Source of the DNA: Magnetococcales bacterium
GTDB taxonomy: Bacteria; Pseudomonadota; Magnetococcia; Magnetococcales; Magnetaquicoccaceae
Assembly: GCA_015229095.1 (NCBI GenBank)
Contig: JADGCE010000037.1
Location: 1-19,755 of the forward strand
DNA: 19,755 nt
Direction: 5' to 3'
Shown: in pieces, positions 1 through 7,157 of the stretch
How positions within the stretch are numbered: the first letter of the stretch is position 1
Layout: each line of letters begins with the position of its first letter
Program-made: the position numbers and the translations under genes
Notes under the pieces: model-generated
Database searches by the model: none
Seen by the model: only the letters and a program-made list of their open reading frames with translations
What the model was told of the DNA's origin: nothing

Positions 1-23
1 GTCGTCCAGCCAGGAGAAACCCG

Positions 24-377
24 ATGCACGCAGCCACATTCGATACGTTGGAGTTCACTGAGCAACTCAAGGCGGCTGGTGTGCCTGACGAGCAAGCCAA
101 AGGGCATGCCAAGGCGTTATCCGGTGTGCTCCACAAGGTAGAGGAGTCCAGGCAAGATGCGTTGGCTACCAAGGGAGATCTGGAAACATTGGAACTGCGC
201 ATGACGATCAAGATGGGCGCCATGATCCTGGCAAGCATCGGAATGATCATCGGATATTTGCGCGCATTTCCGATGCCGGTGCAGATCGTTGTCCAGCCTC
301 CTGCCCAGGAAATGCACCAGGCAGCACCTGCCCCGCCAGTGGCTGCTCAACCTGCGCTTCCTCCAACCCCCAAATAG
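24..377 (+). CDS. DUF1640-like coiled-coil protein with one membrane segment
   Basis: A 117-residue protein with the look of the small bacterial DUF1640 (CCDC90-like) family. It opens with a 'TFDTLEFTEQLKAAGVPDEQA' type N-terminus. A charged helical stretch containing 'ALATKGDLETLELRMTIKMG' follows, and then one hydrophobic segment at about residues 65-80. The C-terminus (about residues 85-117) is a Pro/Ala/Gln-rich tail, which is an unusual extension for this family. The start is well supported by AGGAG at 12-16 with 7-base spacing. Two more plus-strand genes follow with short gaps, so it may be the first gene of a small operon, although its own promoter would lie beyond the window edge. Function is unknown. 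Eukaryotic relatives are mitochondrial inner-membrane proteins, but no bacterial role should be inferred from that. Confidence 0.8.
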   Translation: MHAATFDTLEFTEQLKAAGVPDEQAKGHAKALSGVLHKVEESRQDALATKGDLETLELRMTIKMGAMILASIGMIIGYLRAFPMPVQIVVQPPAQEMHQAAPAPPVAAQPALPPTPK

Positions 378-430
378 CCCGTCATTCGGCCGTTGATATC
401 CGACAACTCCTGTCAGACAAGGAAAAAACC

Positions 431-793
431 GTGAAACCCATAGACTGGATCGTGCCCATCTTCGCTCTCATCCTCTCCCAGGCAGGGCCCCTCTGTGCAC
501 AAGAGGAGAGTCATGCCGGACAGGCTGTCCGTGCTGCGGGGCAAGCCAGCGGTCACGCCAGTGGCAGCGCGGCGCACAGCATCGCCGCCTCCGGGCAGGT
601 CACATCGGCCGCCAGTGCCGTGCCCCTCGCCATAGGGGGGTCCATACTGGGTGCCGCAGGAGCTGCCAGTACCGGTACTGCTGGAAGTGCCATGCGGGCG
701 GCCGGTATGCCCGTCGGTTCCCCGTTGCCCATCACCGATGAGGTGGTCACCATCATGCCACCCAACGAGGCCTTGCGGCCCAACAGCCGCTGA
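431..793 (+). CDS. Secreted Ala/Gly-rich hypothetical protein
   Basis: A 120-residue protein starting at GTG, with AAGGA at 419-423 and 7-base spacing. The first 24 residues form a typical signal peptide: a Lys near the start, a hydrophobic core, and likely cleavage after 'PLCA'. The mature part is strongly enriched in Ala, Gly and Ser with repeated 'AGQA', 'ASG' and 'AAG' steps. Its middle, about residues 55-85, is hydrophobic enough ('SAVPLAIGGSILGAAGAAS') to associate with a membrane. The C-terminus is more ordinary ('VTIMPPNEALRP'). It lies 53 bases after the DUF1640-like gene and 38 bases before the DUF2145 gene, so the two exported products are probably co-expressed. I do not recognise a family. 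Low complexity makes homology hard to judge, but the signal peptide and ribosome binding site support a real gene. Confidence 0.7.
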   Translation: MKPIDWIVPIFALILSQAGPLCAQEESHAGQAVRAAGQASGHASGSAAHSIAASGQVTSAASAVPLAIGGSILGAAGAASTGTAGSAMRAAGMPVGSPLPITDEVVTIMPPNEALRPNSR

Positions 794-819
794 ACAGCCC
801 CTCCTCCCCCTCCGGATAC

Positions 820-824
820 AAGGA
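820..824 (+). promoter_or_regulatory. Ribosome binding site deciding the DUF2145 start
   Basis: AAGGA stands 1 base before the ATG at 826 but 7 bases before the ATG at 832, so 832 is the likely start. Confidence 0.6.
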
Positions 825-831
825 AATGCCC

Positions 832-1635
832 ATGCCTCGTCTGCTTTGCACTCTGGCCATCCTGTGGACGACCGCCCTCTGCATCCCGGTTGCCCACGCC
901 ACCGGTTTCAGCTCCGGCAGCAACCAGACAGGAGAAAAAGCCCGTTTTGCGCCAGAGCAGATCGTCGCGTTCGCCAAAAAAGTCGAAAAGAGCCTCGCGG
1001 AAAAGGGCAGTCGCGTCGCCATCCTGGCCCGCATGGGACGCCCCCCCTCGGAGCTGCCAGCCGGCATGCACTTTACCCATGTGGCCTTTGCCGTCTATTC
1101 CGAAATCACCACCACCGATGGTCGGAAAATACCCGGCTATGCCATCCACAACCTGTACCAACGGAACAAACATCCCGATGTCAGCGATCTGGTGCAGGAT
1201 TTTCCGGTCGATTTTTTTGCTGCGGTTGCGGAACTGGAAGCCGGCATCCTCATCCCCTCTCCAGAGTTGCAAAAACGCCTGTTGGCTCTCATCGCCTCAC
1301 CGACCTACCAGGCTCTGCATGATCCACACTATTCCGTCATCGCCAATCCCTATACGCTGGGCAGACAGAATTGCACCGAATTTGTGCTGGACGTGCTCCA
1401 TGCCGCCATCTATCAAACCGATGACATCGAACGGATCAAGGCGAGTGAACGGGCCTATTTTGTCGCCCAACCGGTGGAGGTCAACCCCTTCAAGCTCATG
1501 CTGGGTGCCCTGTTCAGCGCAGAGGTCTCCACCTCCGATCAACCCGGCCCGCCGGTCACCGCTACCTTTGAAAAAATTGTGGAATTTTTGAAACAGTATG
1601 ACGCCGGCTCCGAGGCATTGACGCTGCTGCCCTGA
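832..1635 (+). CDS. Exported DUF2145 family protein
   Basis: A 267-residue protein with an N-terminal signal peptide (cleavage likely after 'VAHA'). The body matches what I know of DUF2145 proteins: 'FAKKVEKSLAEKGSRVAILARMGRPPSELPAG', then 'THVAFAVYS', 'GYAIHNLYQ', 'DLVQDFPVDFFA', and near the C-terminus 'LGRQNCTEFVLDVLHAA'. The conserved Cys in the last motif, with an upstream 'THVAF' His, resembles the layout of papain/NlpC-P60-like folds. A cell-envelope hydrolase role is possible, but that is inference from residue pattern only. The ATG at 832 is preferred to 826 on ribosome-binding-site spacing. It is the last gene of the plus-strand trio and converges on the sensor kinase gene that ends at 1682. 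Confidence 0.85.
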   Translation: MPRLLCTLAILWTTALCIPVAHATGFSSGSNQTGEKARFAPEQIVAFAKKVEKSLAEKGSRVAILARMGRPPSELPAGMHFTHVAFAVYSEITTTDGRKIPGYAIHNLYQRNKHPDVSDLVQDFPVDFFAAVAELEAGILIPSPELQKRLLALIASPTYQALHDPHYSVIANPYTLGRQNCTEFVLDVLHAAIYQTDDIERIKASERAYFVAQPVEVNPFKLMLGALFSAEVSTSDQPGPPVTATFEKIVEFLKQYDAGSEALTLLP

Positions 1636-1641
1636 TCCCCC

Positions 1642-1665
1642 CCATCCGGGCGCAACAGCGGATGG
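1642..1665. terminator. Hairpin between convergent genes
   Basis: CCATCCG at 1642-1648 pairs with CGGATGG at 1659-1665 around a 10-base loop, lying 6 bases after the DUF2145 stop and 16 bases beyond the end of the converging sensor kinase gene. There is no strong U-tract on either strand, so it is a plausible but unproven bidirectional terminator. Confidence 0.4.
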
Positions 1666-1681
1666 AGCCTGCATCACACAT

Positions 1682-4426
1682 CTACGTTGCCGGGTGCGGG
1701 GGCTCTTCCTCTCCCCGTGGCAGGATAAAATGCAGTGACGTGCCCTCTCCCAGAACACTTTCCGCCCATATGCGCCCGTTATGACATTCAATAATGCGCC
1801 TGCAAATCGTCAACCCCAAACCGGTTCCCAGGGGTAGATCCGTCACATCTTTTTGTACCTGATGAAATTTTTCAAAAATTCTTTCCAGATCATCCGCCGG
1901 GATGCCGGCACCATTATCCGACACGGTCAACCCCAGCCCCTCCGGATGTTGCAAGAGTTGAATCTCCACAAGACCTGTGTCGGTCGCACAAAATTTGACC
2001 GCATTGGAGAGCAGGTTGATCACCACCTGAATGATTTTGTCCCGATCCGCCTGCAGCCATTGGGGAGACAAGGGAATATGATTGCGCAACTGGATGGATT
2101 TATTGATGAATAACTGTCTTGTGGCATCGATGGCCTCCTGGGCGATTTCTGCCAGATCCACAACCGCCACATGCCATTCCATCTTGCCGGACTCCATTTT
2201 GGCCAGATCCAAAACCTGGTTGACCAGGCGCGTCAGCCGTTCCGCCTCCTTGATGATAATTTCAATAAACCTGCGCCGTTCTTCGACATTCATCTCCTCG
2301 TTGTCACGGAGAATTTCCGAAAAGGCCCGGATGGCTGTCAGGGGGGTGCGCAGTTCATGGCTGATGGTGGAGATAAATTCATCCTTCAGGCTGTCCAACT
2401 CCTGGAGACGCACGTTGGCCTGCTGCAACTGCCGAGTGGCCGCCTCCAACTGACGCGATTTCAGTTCCAGCCGTTGACTGTATTCGATGACCTGACTGGT
2501 TTCATCCAGAATGCGCATCACCCCCAGCAGATCCAGCGATTCTCCACGGACCACGGAGGAGATCATCACACGCGCCGAGGCCGAGCCAATGGCACCGGTC
2601 AGATGCCGTTCGGCAAAGGCCACCAAATGGGCGGGGGCTTGCGCATAATCCTCCAGTTTAAGTTGGCGCCGGAAAAAATAGTGGGCAAACTCCAGTTCTG
2701 CATGTTCGGGCCCTACAAAACGGGCAAGCAGCTTCTTGAGGGTGCCCACCGCCACAAAACCGCTCCAGAGATATTCATCCCCTCCCCTGGCTCCCTTTTC
2801 AAAAACGTTGACAAAATTCAACGCCTGAATCTGCTCGATGGCTGTTTGCCGATCCAACAGGGAAAAGGTCAGCAACACCCCCACATTGGCCAACAGGCTC
2901 CAAAAAACCGAATGGGTGATGGGGTCGAACAGGGTCAATCCGAAGAGTGCCTGCGGCTTCAATCCGGCGATACCCCAGGGGCCTTCCGTCAGAAAGGTGC
3001 TGGAGATCCAGCCCGATTTGGCAAAGGAAACCAGGAGCAGGGTATAAAACCAGACCAGAAAACCGGCCAGCAGGCCACCCATGGCACCCCGGCGACTGGC
3101 TCCCGGCCAATAGATGCCCAGCAGGATGGCCGGAACAAATTGGGCAACAGCGGCAAAGGAGACCATGCCGATGCCCACCAGGGTATGCGATTCACCGATC
3201 AGGCGAAAATAGAGATAGCCCAACAGCATCAACCCGATGATCACACCCCGGCGGATGGTCAGGATAACCCCGGATAAATCATCCCGGAACGCTGCATGAA
3301 ACCGCAACAACAACGGAATGATCAAATCATTGCTGACCATGGTGGAGAGGGCGACGGACTCGACGATCACCATGCTGGTGGCCGCCGACAACCCACCGAT
3401 AAACACCAGCAAAGCCAACCACTCCTGCTGTGCGTAGAGGGGCAGGGTCAGCACAAACGTGTCCGGTTCCATCCCGCTGTTGGCAAAGAGCAGGCGACCG
3501 GCCAGGGCAATGGGCAGGACAAAGAGGTTGAAGGCCAGCAGATAGAGGGGAAACAGCCAGGAGGCCTGACGCAGATGGTTGACATCGACATTTTCCACCA
3601 CCAGCACCTGAAACTGGCGAGGCAAAAAAAGAACCGCCATCATGGCAAGCCCTGTCATGGTAAACCAGGAGGCATATCCCCCCGACACCACGTCGAAGTT
3701 CATCAACCGTCTGAGATCGGGATTGGCCGCCGCCTGGCCAAACAGGTCGGCAAAGCCGTCGAACAGGCCATAGGTCACAAACAGGCCGACCAGCAGAAAA
3801 GCCCCCAGTTTGACGGTGGATTCAAGGGCGATGGCCGTCACCATCCCCTCGTGCCGTTCGCTGGCATCCAGGTGGCGGGTGCCGAACAAAATGGCAAACA
3901 GAGCCAGGATGATGGCCACATACAGGGCCGTCTCATAGCGGAGTGAGCCGCCCCCCCCTCCTGTCCCACCCATATCCAGGGGGTTCACCAGCACATCCAG
4001 GGTGACCGCCACGGCCTTCAATTGCAGCGCAATGTACGGCATGATGCCGATGACCGCAAACAGGGTCACCATGCTGCCCAGCAGGGGCGATTTACCGTAC
4101 CGGGAGGCGATAAAATCGGCGATGGAGGTGATATGATTGCGTTTGGCGATAGCAATGATTTTGCCGAGCAGCGACCACCACAAGGCGGCCACCAGGGTGG
4201 GCCCCAAAAAGATGGGCAAAAATCCTACCCCGTTCTCCGCCGCCCGCCCGACGCTGCCATAGTAGGTCCAGGAGGTGCAGTAGACCGCAATGGAGAGGGT
4301 GTAGAGGGTCGGATTGTTCACCAGAGAGCGGCCCTGCGCCGCCCGCCGGTCCGCATAATAGGCAACGGCAAACAGCAGGCCCAGATAGGTGACTGAAAGC
4401 ATCGGCACCCACCATTGCCGAAACAT
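1682..4426 (-). CDS. Sodium/solute symporter-type sensor histidine kinase (CbrA/CrbS-like)
   Basis: A 914-residue membrane kinase. Residues 1 to about 525 form a sodium/solute symporter-like domain with many hydrophobic helices and the typical 'AVYCTSWTYYGSVGRAA' and 'GVGFLPIFLGPTL' motifs. A STAC-like linker ('GTLKKLLARFVGPEHAELEFAH', about 560-580) follows, then 'GAIGSASARVMISSV' and a coiled coil (about 640-675). The HisKA motif 'ISHELRTPL' has its phospho-accepting His at residue 690. The HATPase boxes are intact: 'NLLSNAVKF' at about 805, 'DNGAGIP' at about 835 and 'GTGLGL' at about 868. There is no C-terminal receiver, which is like CbrA and unlike the CrbS/MxtR hybrids. The gene starts one base after the stop of the small membrane protein gene and is last in the acetate block. 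A Gly-rich insertion (residues about 152-160) sits in a loop between membrane helices. The acs/actP context suggests sensing of acetate or a related carbon source. Confidence 0.9.
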   Translation of the reverse strand: MFRQWWVPMLSVTYLGLLFAVAYYADRRAAQGRSLVNNPTLYTLSIAVYCTSWTYYGSVGRAAENGVGFLPIFLGPTLVAALWWSLLGKIIAIAKRNHITSIADFIASRYGKSPLLGSMVTLFAVIGIMPYIALQLKAVAVTLDVLVNPLDMGGTGGGGGSLRYETALYVAIILALFAILFGTRHLDASERHEGMVTAIALESTVKLGAFLLVGLFVTYGLFDGFADLFGQAAANPDLRRLMNFDVVSGGYASWFTMTGLAMMAVLFLPRQFQVLVVENVDVNHLRQASWLFPLYLLAFNLFVLPIALAGRLLFANSGMEPDTFVLTLPLYAQQEWLALLVFIGGLSAATSMVIVESVALSTMVSNDLIIPLLLRFHAAFRDDLSGVILTIRRGVIIGLMLLGYLYFRLIGESHTLVGIGMVSFAAVAQFVPAILLGIYWPGASRRGAMGGLLAGFLVWFYTLLLVSFAKSGWISSTFLTEGPWGIAGLKPQALFGLTLFDPITHSVFWSLLANVGVLLTFSLLDRQTAIEQIQALNFVNVFEKGARGGDEYLWSGFVAVGTLKKLLARFVGPEHAELEFAHYFFRRQLKLEDYAQAPAHLVAFAERHLTGAIGSASARVMISSVVRGESLDLLGVMRILDETSQVIEYSQRLELKSRQLEAATRQLQQANVRLQELDSLKDEFISTISHELRTPLTAIRAFSEILRDNEEMNVEERRRFIEIIIKEAERLTRLVNQVLDLAKMESGKMEWHVAVVDLAEIAQEAIDATRQLFINKSIQLRNHIPLSPQWLQADRDKIIQVVINLLSNAVKFCATDTGLVEIQLLQHPEGLGLTVSDNGAGIPADDLERIFEKFHQVQKDVTDLPLGTGLGLTICRRIIECHNGRIWAESVLGEGTSLHFILPRGEEEPPHPAT

Positions 4427-4427
4427 G

Positions 4428-4637
4428 TCAGCCCTTTTCCATCGGTTTATGCCGCACGATCAGGGCGATCAACACGACGAACAATACCCAGAACAGGAAC
4501 AGATACAGGTACAGCACCGGAATGCCCAGGATAAAGTCATCCCGACTGAACAGGGAAAGCAGGGGAAAATTCAAGGCCAAGCCCCCCAGAAGGGTCAGTG
4601 CCAGCAGGCGTTCCTTGTGGCGTTTATACGGAGACAT
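4428..4637 (-). CDS. Small two-helix membrane protein upstream of the sensor kinase
   Basis: A 69-residue protein: a basic N-terminus ('SPYKRHKERLL'), one hydrophobic helix (about 11-29), a short polar turn ('SRDD'), a second long aromatic and aliphatic helix (about 36-62), and a basic tail. The ATG at 4637 is chosen because it follows the upstream stop by one base. A longer frame to 4724 would run into the exonuclease gene and adds a Trp/Pro/Cys-rich stretch unlike a protein start. The downstream kinase ATG likewise follows this gene's stop by one base. Both junctions read TGACATG, which suggests strict translational coupling. Position and size resemble CbrX, the small membrane protein encoded just before cbrA in Pseudomonas. 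I infer an accessory subunit for the symporter-like domain. Confidence 0.75.
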   Translation of the reverse strand: MSPYKRHKERLLALTLLGGLALNFPLLSLFSRDDFILGIPVLYLYLFLFWVLFVVLIALIVRHKPMEKG

Positions 4638-4638
4638 G

Positions 4639-6762
4639 TCAATAACGGGCCTTGGCCTGTTGTCGGCGCATCTGCACCATCCCTTCCGAGGCCCGCATGG
4701 CCAGCCCCAGGGTGGCAATGGCACGGGCTTGCAGCAAATCCAGCAATTTTAAAAACACCTCTGCTGTCCCCATGGTATCCCCCAGGGCCGTGTGCCGTCC
4801 ATGGAGCGTCACGCCCAAACGTTGGGCAATGGCATCCAGGGTATGATCTGTCATCTCTTCATGCAGATAGACCGACAGCAGCAAAGTATCCAACACCGGG
4901 TTGTCAAACCGCACGCCGCAACGCTCCTCCAGAAGTTGCAAAAAACGCATATCAAAAGCGGCATTGTGCGCCACCAGCACCGAGTCGGCCACAAAATCCC
5001 TGAAGGCGGGCAAAATTTCGTCGATGGTCGGCTGTCCTGCAACATCCTGGTCGGTGATGCCATGGATGCGGGTTGATTCCGCAGGTATTGGCCGCCGGGG
5101 ATTGACCAGCCGCTCAAAGCACTCCCCGCGCAACAAACGACCATGGACGATCCGTACCCCGGCAATGGCAATGATCTCATCTCCCTGGGAGGGATGCAAC
5201 CCCGTGGTCTCCGTGTCGAACACCACATAATTCAAACCGGAGAGCGACCGACCCTCCCATTTTTCCAGCACAGCAGAGGGCAGAAATGTGGAAAAATCAT
5301 AAAATTCAGGAGCTCCCGGCATCTGCTGGTGTGGAGTCTGCCACTGTCTTGGGGAGGGTGGCAGAGGAACCCGCAGCATGGCGTGGCCGGGGCGCCGATG
5401 CGGTTGGCTCCAGACCTCGCACCCATGCCGCTCCAGCACATCGCCCATACGGAGACCCGCCCCTCCCTCTTCCAGACGCAGCATCCGCCAGGACTCCACC
5501 ACCGTGGCGGCAAGCGGCATCCCAGGCCAGATAAAATCCAGGTAGAAGTGATGATCCCCCATCAATGCCTCCACCTCGATGGCAGCCACCTGGGCGCTGC
5601 GCCCAATGCCGTCGATCATTTTTGCCATGGCCAGCAGCATGGCGGGGGCATCGACCCGAATCCAGAGAGGTTCCCCGATCTCATGCAGCCGTGGCCCCTG
5701 CGCTCTGCCCAGCCATTGTGCCAGGTTGGCCAGCAGATCGGAGGTCAGCAGATCCCTTTGAATCCACTGCTCCACGGCCAGAGCGTTGGCCTCTGCGAGC
5801 ATCGTATCCAGCAACCAGGAGAGCCGCTCCCCCTCTTCGTGGATCACCCGGATAAACCGCTCCCGCATGTCGGCCTCCATGTCGGCGTGGAGCAACACAG
5901 TATCAGCGGCAGCCCGTACACTGGCAAGGGGTGCACGCAACGTGGCCATGGCGTGGTGAATCAGCAGATCACTGCGCCGCAACGCTGCCATACGCCGTGT
6001 GGCCTCCTCGACGGTGATCATGAAATGGAGCTGTTCCAGCGGAATCCACGGCAACAGGCTCATGCTGCACTCCAGAATCCGTTCATCCTGGACAGCCGCA
6101 CAAAAAAAACGGGCCCCGCCCGGCGTGGCACACGATGGCGAGTCACCGCAGCGCCGCAACGACTCCATGGTGGTCTCCATGGGCATGCGGGCGCACAACG
6201 CATACAGAGAACGGCCCAGGCCCAGCAATTCCAAATGGTTGCGGAATATATTCCGGGCCTCCGCATTGTACAGAACAATACGGGCCTCGGCATCGACAAC
6301 CACCAATCCAACCGGCAACCGTTTGATCACCTCTTCCAAACGCCCCAAGGCATCGCCATTGTGGGTCAATGCCTCCCTGACCTGACGGCGGGCATGCAGC
6401 AGGGCATCGGCCAATTGATTCACCGCGATCGGCAGCGACCCCAGCAGATGATCCGGTGCCAAGGAGAGGGCATGAGCCGGATCCGCATGGGCCATGATGG
6501 CCACCCCCCGACTGATATCGGCCAGGGGTTGCAAAAAAACCCGATCCAGCCAGGACCAGATCTGGAGTAGAAGTACCCCCAGAACAAACAGCACCAGCAG
6601 GGCCAGGGCCACCTGGGCCTGCAGCCACCGGAGCACCGCCCCCTCCAGGGGGGGCATCTCCTGCATGGCCATCCCGATCGCCCCTCCCACGGCGCCGACA
6701 GCCACCAGCAGGAAGAGTACCAGCACGCTCCAGAATCGGGTGCGATCACGCACGGGGCTCAC
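4639..6762 (-). CDS. Membrane pseudo-histidine-kinase fused to a DEDDh 3'-5' exonuclease domain
   Basis: A 707-residue fusion. Two membrane segments (about 11-33 and 45-68) are followed by a HAMP-like stretch and a PAS-like domain (about 145-250, 'LPVGLVVVDAEARIVLYNAEA'). A HisKA-like helix pair follows with 'MATLRAPLASVRAAAD', where Ala273 stands at the usual phospho-accepting His. The region at about 330-445 has the size of a HATPase domain but no recognisable N or G boxes, so kinase activity is unlikely. Residues about 510-675 form a DnaQ/PolIII-epsilon-like exonuclease with all five DEDDh residues: Asp516 and Glu518 in 'FDTETTG', Asp604 in 'AHNAAFD', and His657 and Asp662 in 'RHTALGD'. 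The GTG start overlaps the receiver gene's stop by 4 bases (GTGA), and the next gene begins one base after its own stop. The substrate is unknown. Exonuclease genes near actP and DUF294 genes occur elsewhere as I recall, but I cannot verify how common this full fusion is. Confidence 0.85.
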   Translation of the reverse strand: MSPVRDRTRFWSVLVLFLLVAVGAVGGAIGMAMQEMPPLEGAVLRWLQAQVALALLVLFVLGVLLLQIWSWLDRVFLQPLADISRGVAIMAHADPAHALSLAPDHLLGSLPIAVNQLADALLHARRQVREALTHNGDALGRLEEVIKRLPVGLVVVDAEARIVLYNAEARNIFRNHLELLGLGRSLYALCARMPMETTMESLRRCGDSPSCATPGGARFFCAAVQDERILECSMSLLPWIPLEQLHFMITVEEATRRMAALRRSDLLIHHAMATLRAPLASVRAAADTVLLHADMEADMRERFIRVIHEEGERLSWLLDTMLAEANALAVEQWIQRDLLTSDLLANLAQWLGRAQGPRLHEIGEPLWIRVDAPAMLLAMAKMIDGIGRSAQVAAIEVEALMGDHHFYLDFIWPGMPLAATVVESWRMLRLEEGGAGLRMGDVLERHGCEVWSQPHRRPGHAMLRVPLPPSPRQWQTPHQQMPGAPEFYDFSTFLPSAVLEKWEGRSLSGLNYVVFDTETTGLHPSQGDEIIAIAGVRIVHGRLLRGECFERLVNPRRPIPAESTRIHGITDQDVAGQPTIDEILPAFRDFVADSVLVAHNAAFDMRFLQLLEERCGVRFDNPVLDTLLLSVYLHEEMTDHTLDAIAQRLGVTLHGRHTALGDTMGTAEVFLKLLDLLQARAIATLGLAMRASEGMVQMRRQQAKARY

Positions 6763-7136
6763 CCGACTTGCAAACCCAACAGGGTGCGCACCTTCATCAC
6801 CAGATCCCGGGTGGAAAAGGGCTTGGTCACATAGGCATCCGCCCCCAGGGCCAATCCTTTTTCCTGTTCCACCTCACGCCCTTTGGCCGTCAGCATGATA
6901 ATCCGTACCGATTGCCATTGGGGATTGGCTCGGATGGTTTCACACACATCATAGCCATTGCGCTTGGGCAGCATGACATCCAGCAGGAGCAAATCCGGCC
7001 TCTTGTCCGCCATGGCCCGGAGCGCCTCCTCTCCGTCGCCGACGGAGCGCACGGAAAATCCCTCTTTTTTCATTAAAAACTCAAGCGACAACACAATATT
7101 GGGTGCATCATCAACAATCAATATTTCCGCAGGCAT
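6759..7136 (-). CDS. Stand-alone CheY-like response regulator
   Basis: A 125-residue single receiver domain with no output domain. The acidic pair is at residues 9-10 ('ILIVDD'), the phospho-accepting Asp is residue 53 ('LLLLDVMLP'), the switch Thr is residue 83 ('IIMLTAKG') and the conserved Lys is residue 105 ('YVTKPFS'). The ATG at 7136 has a perfect AGGAGG 7 bases upstream. The in-frame GTG at 7142 would leave only one base and is rejected. It begins 21 bases after the DUF294 gene and overlaps the exonuclease fusion by 4 bases. It could take phosphate from the active symporter-type kinase two genes downstream, and may act by protein-protein contact, perhaps on the neighbouring fusion or nucleotidyltransferase. 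That partner choice is inference. Confidence 0.92.
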   Translation of the reverse strand: MPAEILIVDDAPNIVLSLEFLMKKEGFSVRSVGDGEEALRAMADKRPDLLLLDVMLPKRNGYDVCETIRANPQWQSVRIIMLTAKGREVEQEKGLALGADAYVTKPFSTRDLVMKVRTLLGLQVG

Positions 7137-7143
7137 GGACACT

Positions 7144-7149
7144 CCTCCT
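7144..7149 (-). promoter_or_regulatory. Strong ribosome binding site of the receiver gene
   Basis: AGGAGG on the minus strand, 7 bases before the ATG at 7136. It decides that start over the GTG at 7142. Confidence 0.8.
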
Positions 7150-7157
7150 GATGGCTC

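Noticed and set aside
2171..3946. Long plus-strand frames opposite the symporter-type kinase
   Set aside because: Their translations are Gln/His/Gly-rich with no domain, typical of the antisense of a membrane protein gene.
7140..7142. GTG start for the receiver gene
   Set aside because: The AGGAGG site would be only one base away. The ATG at 7136 has ideal spacing.
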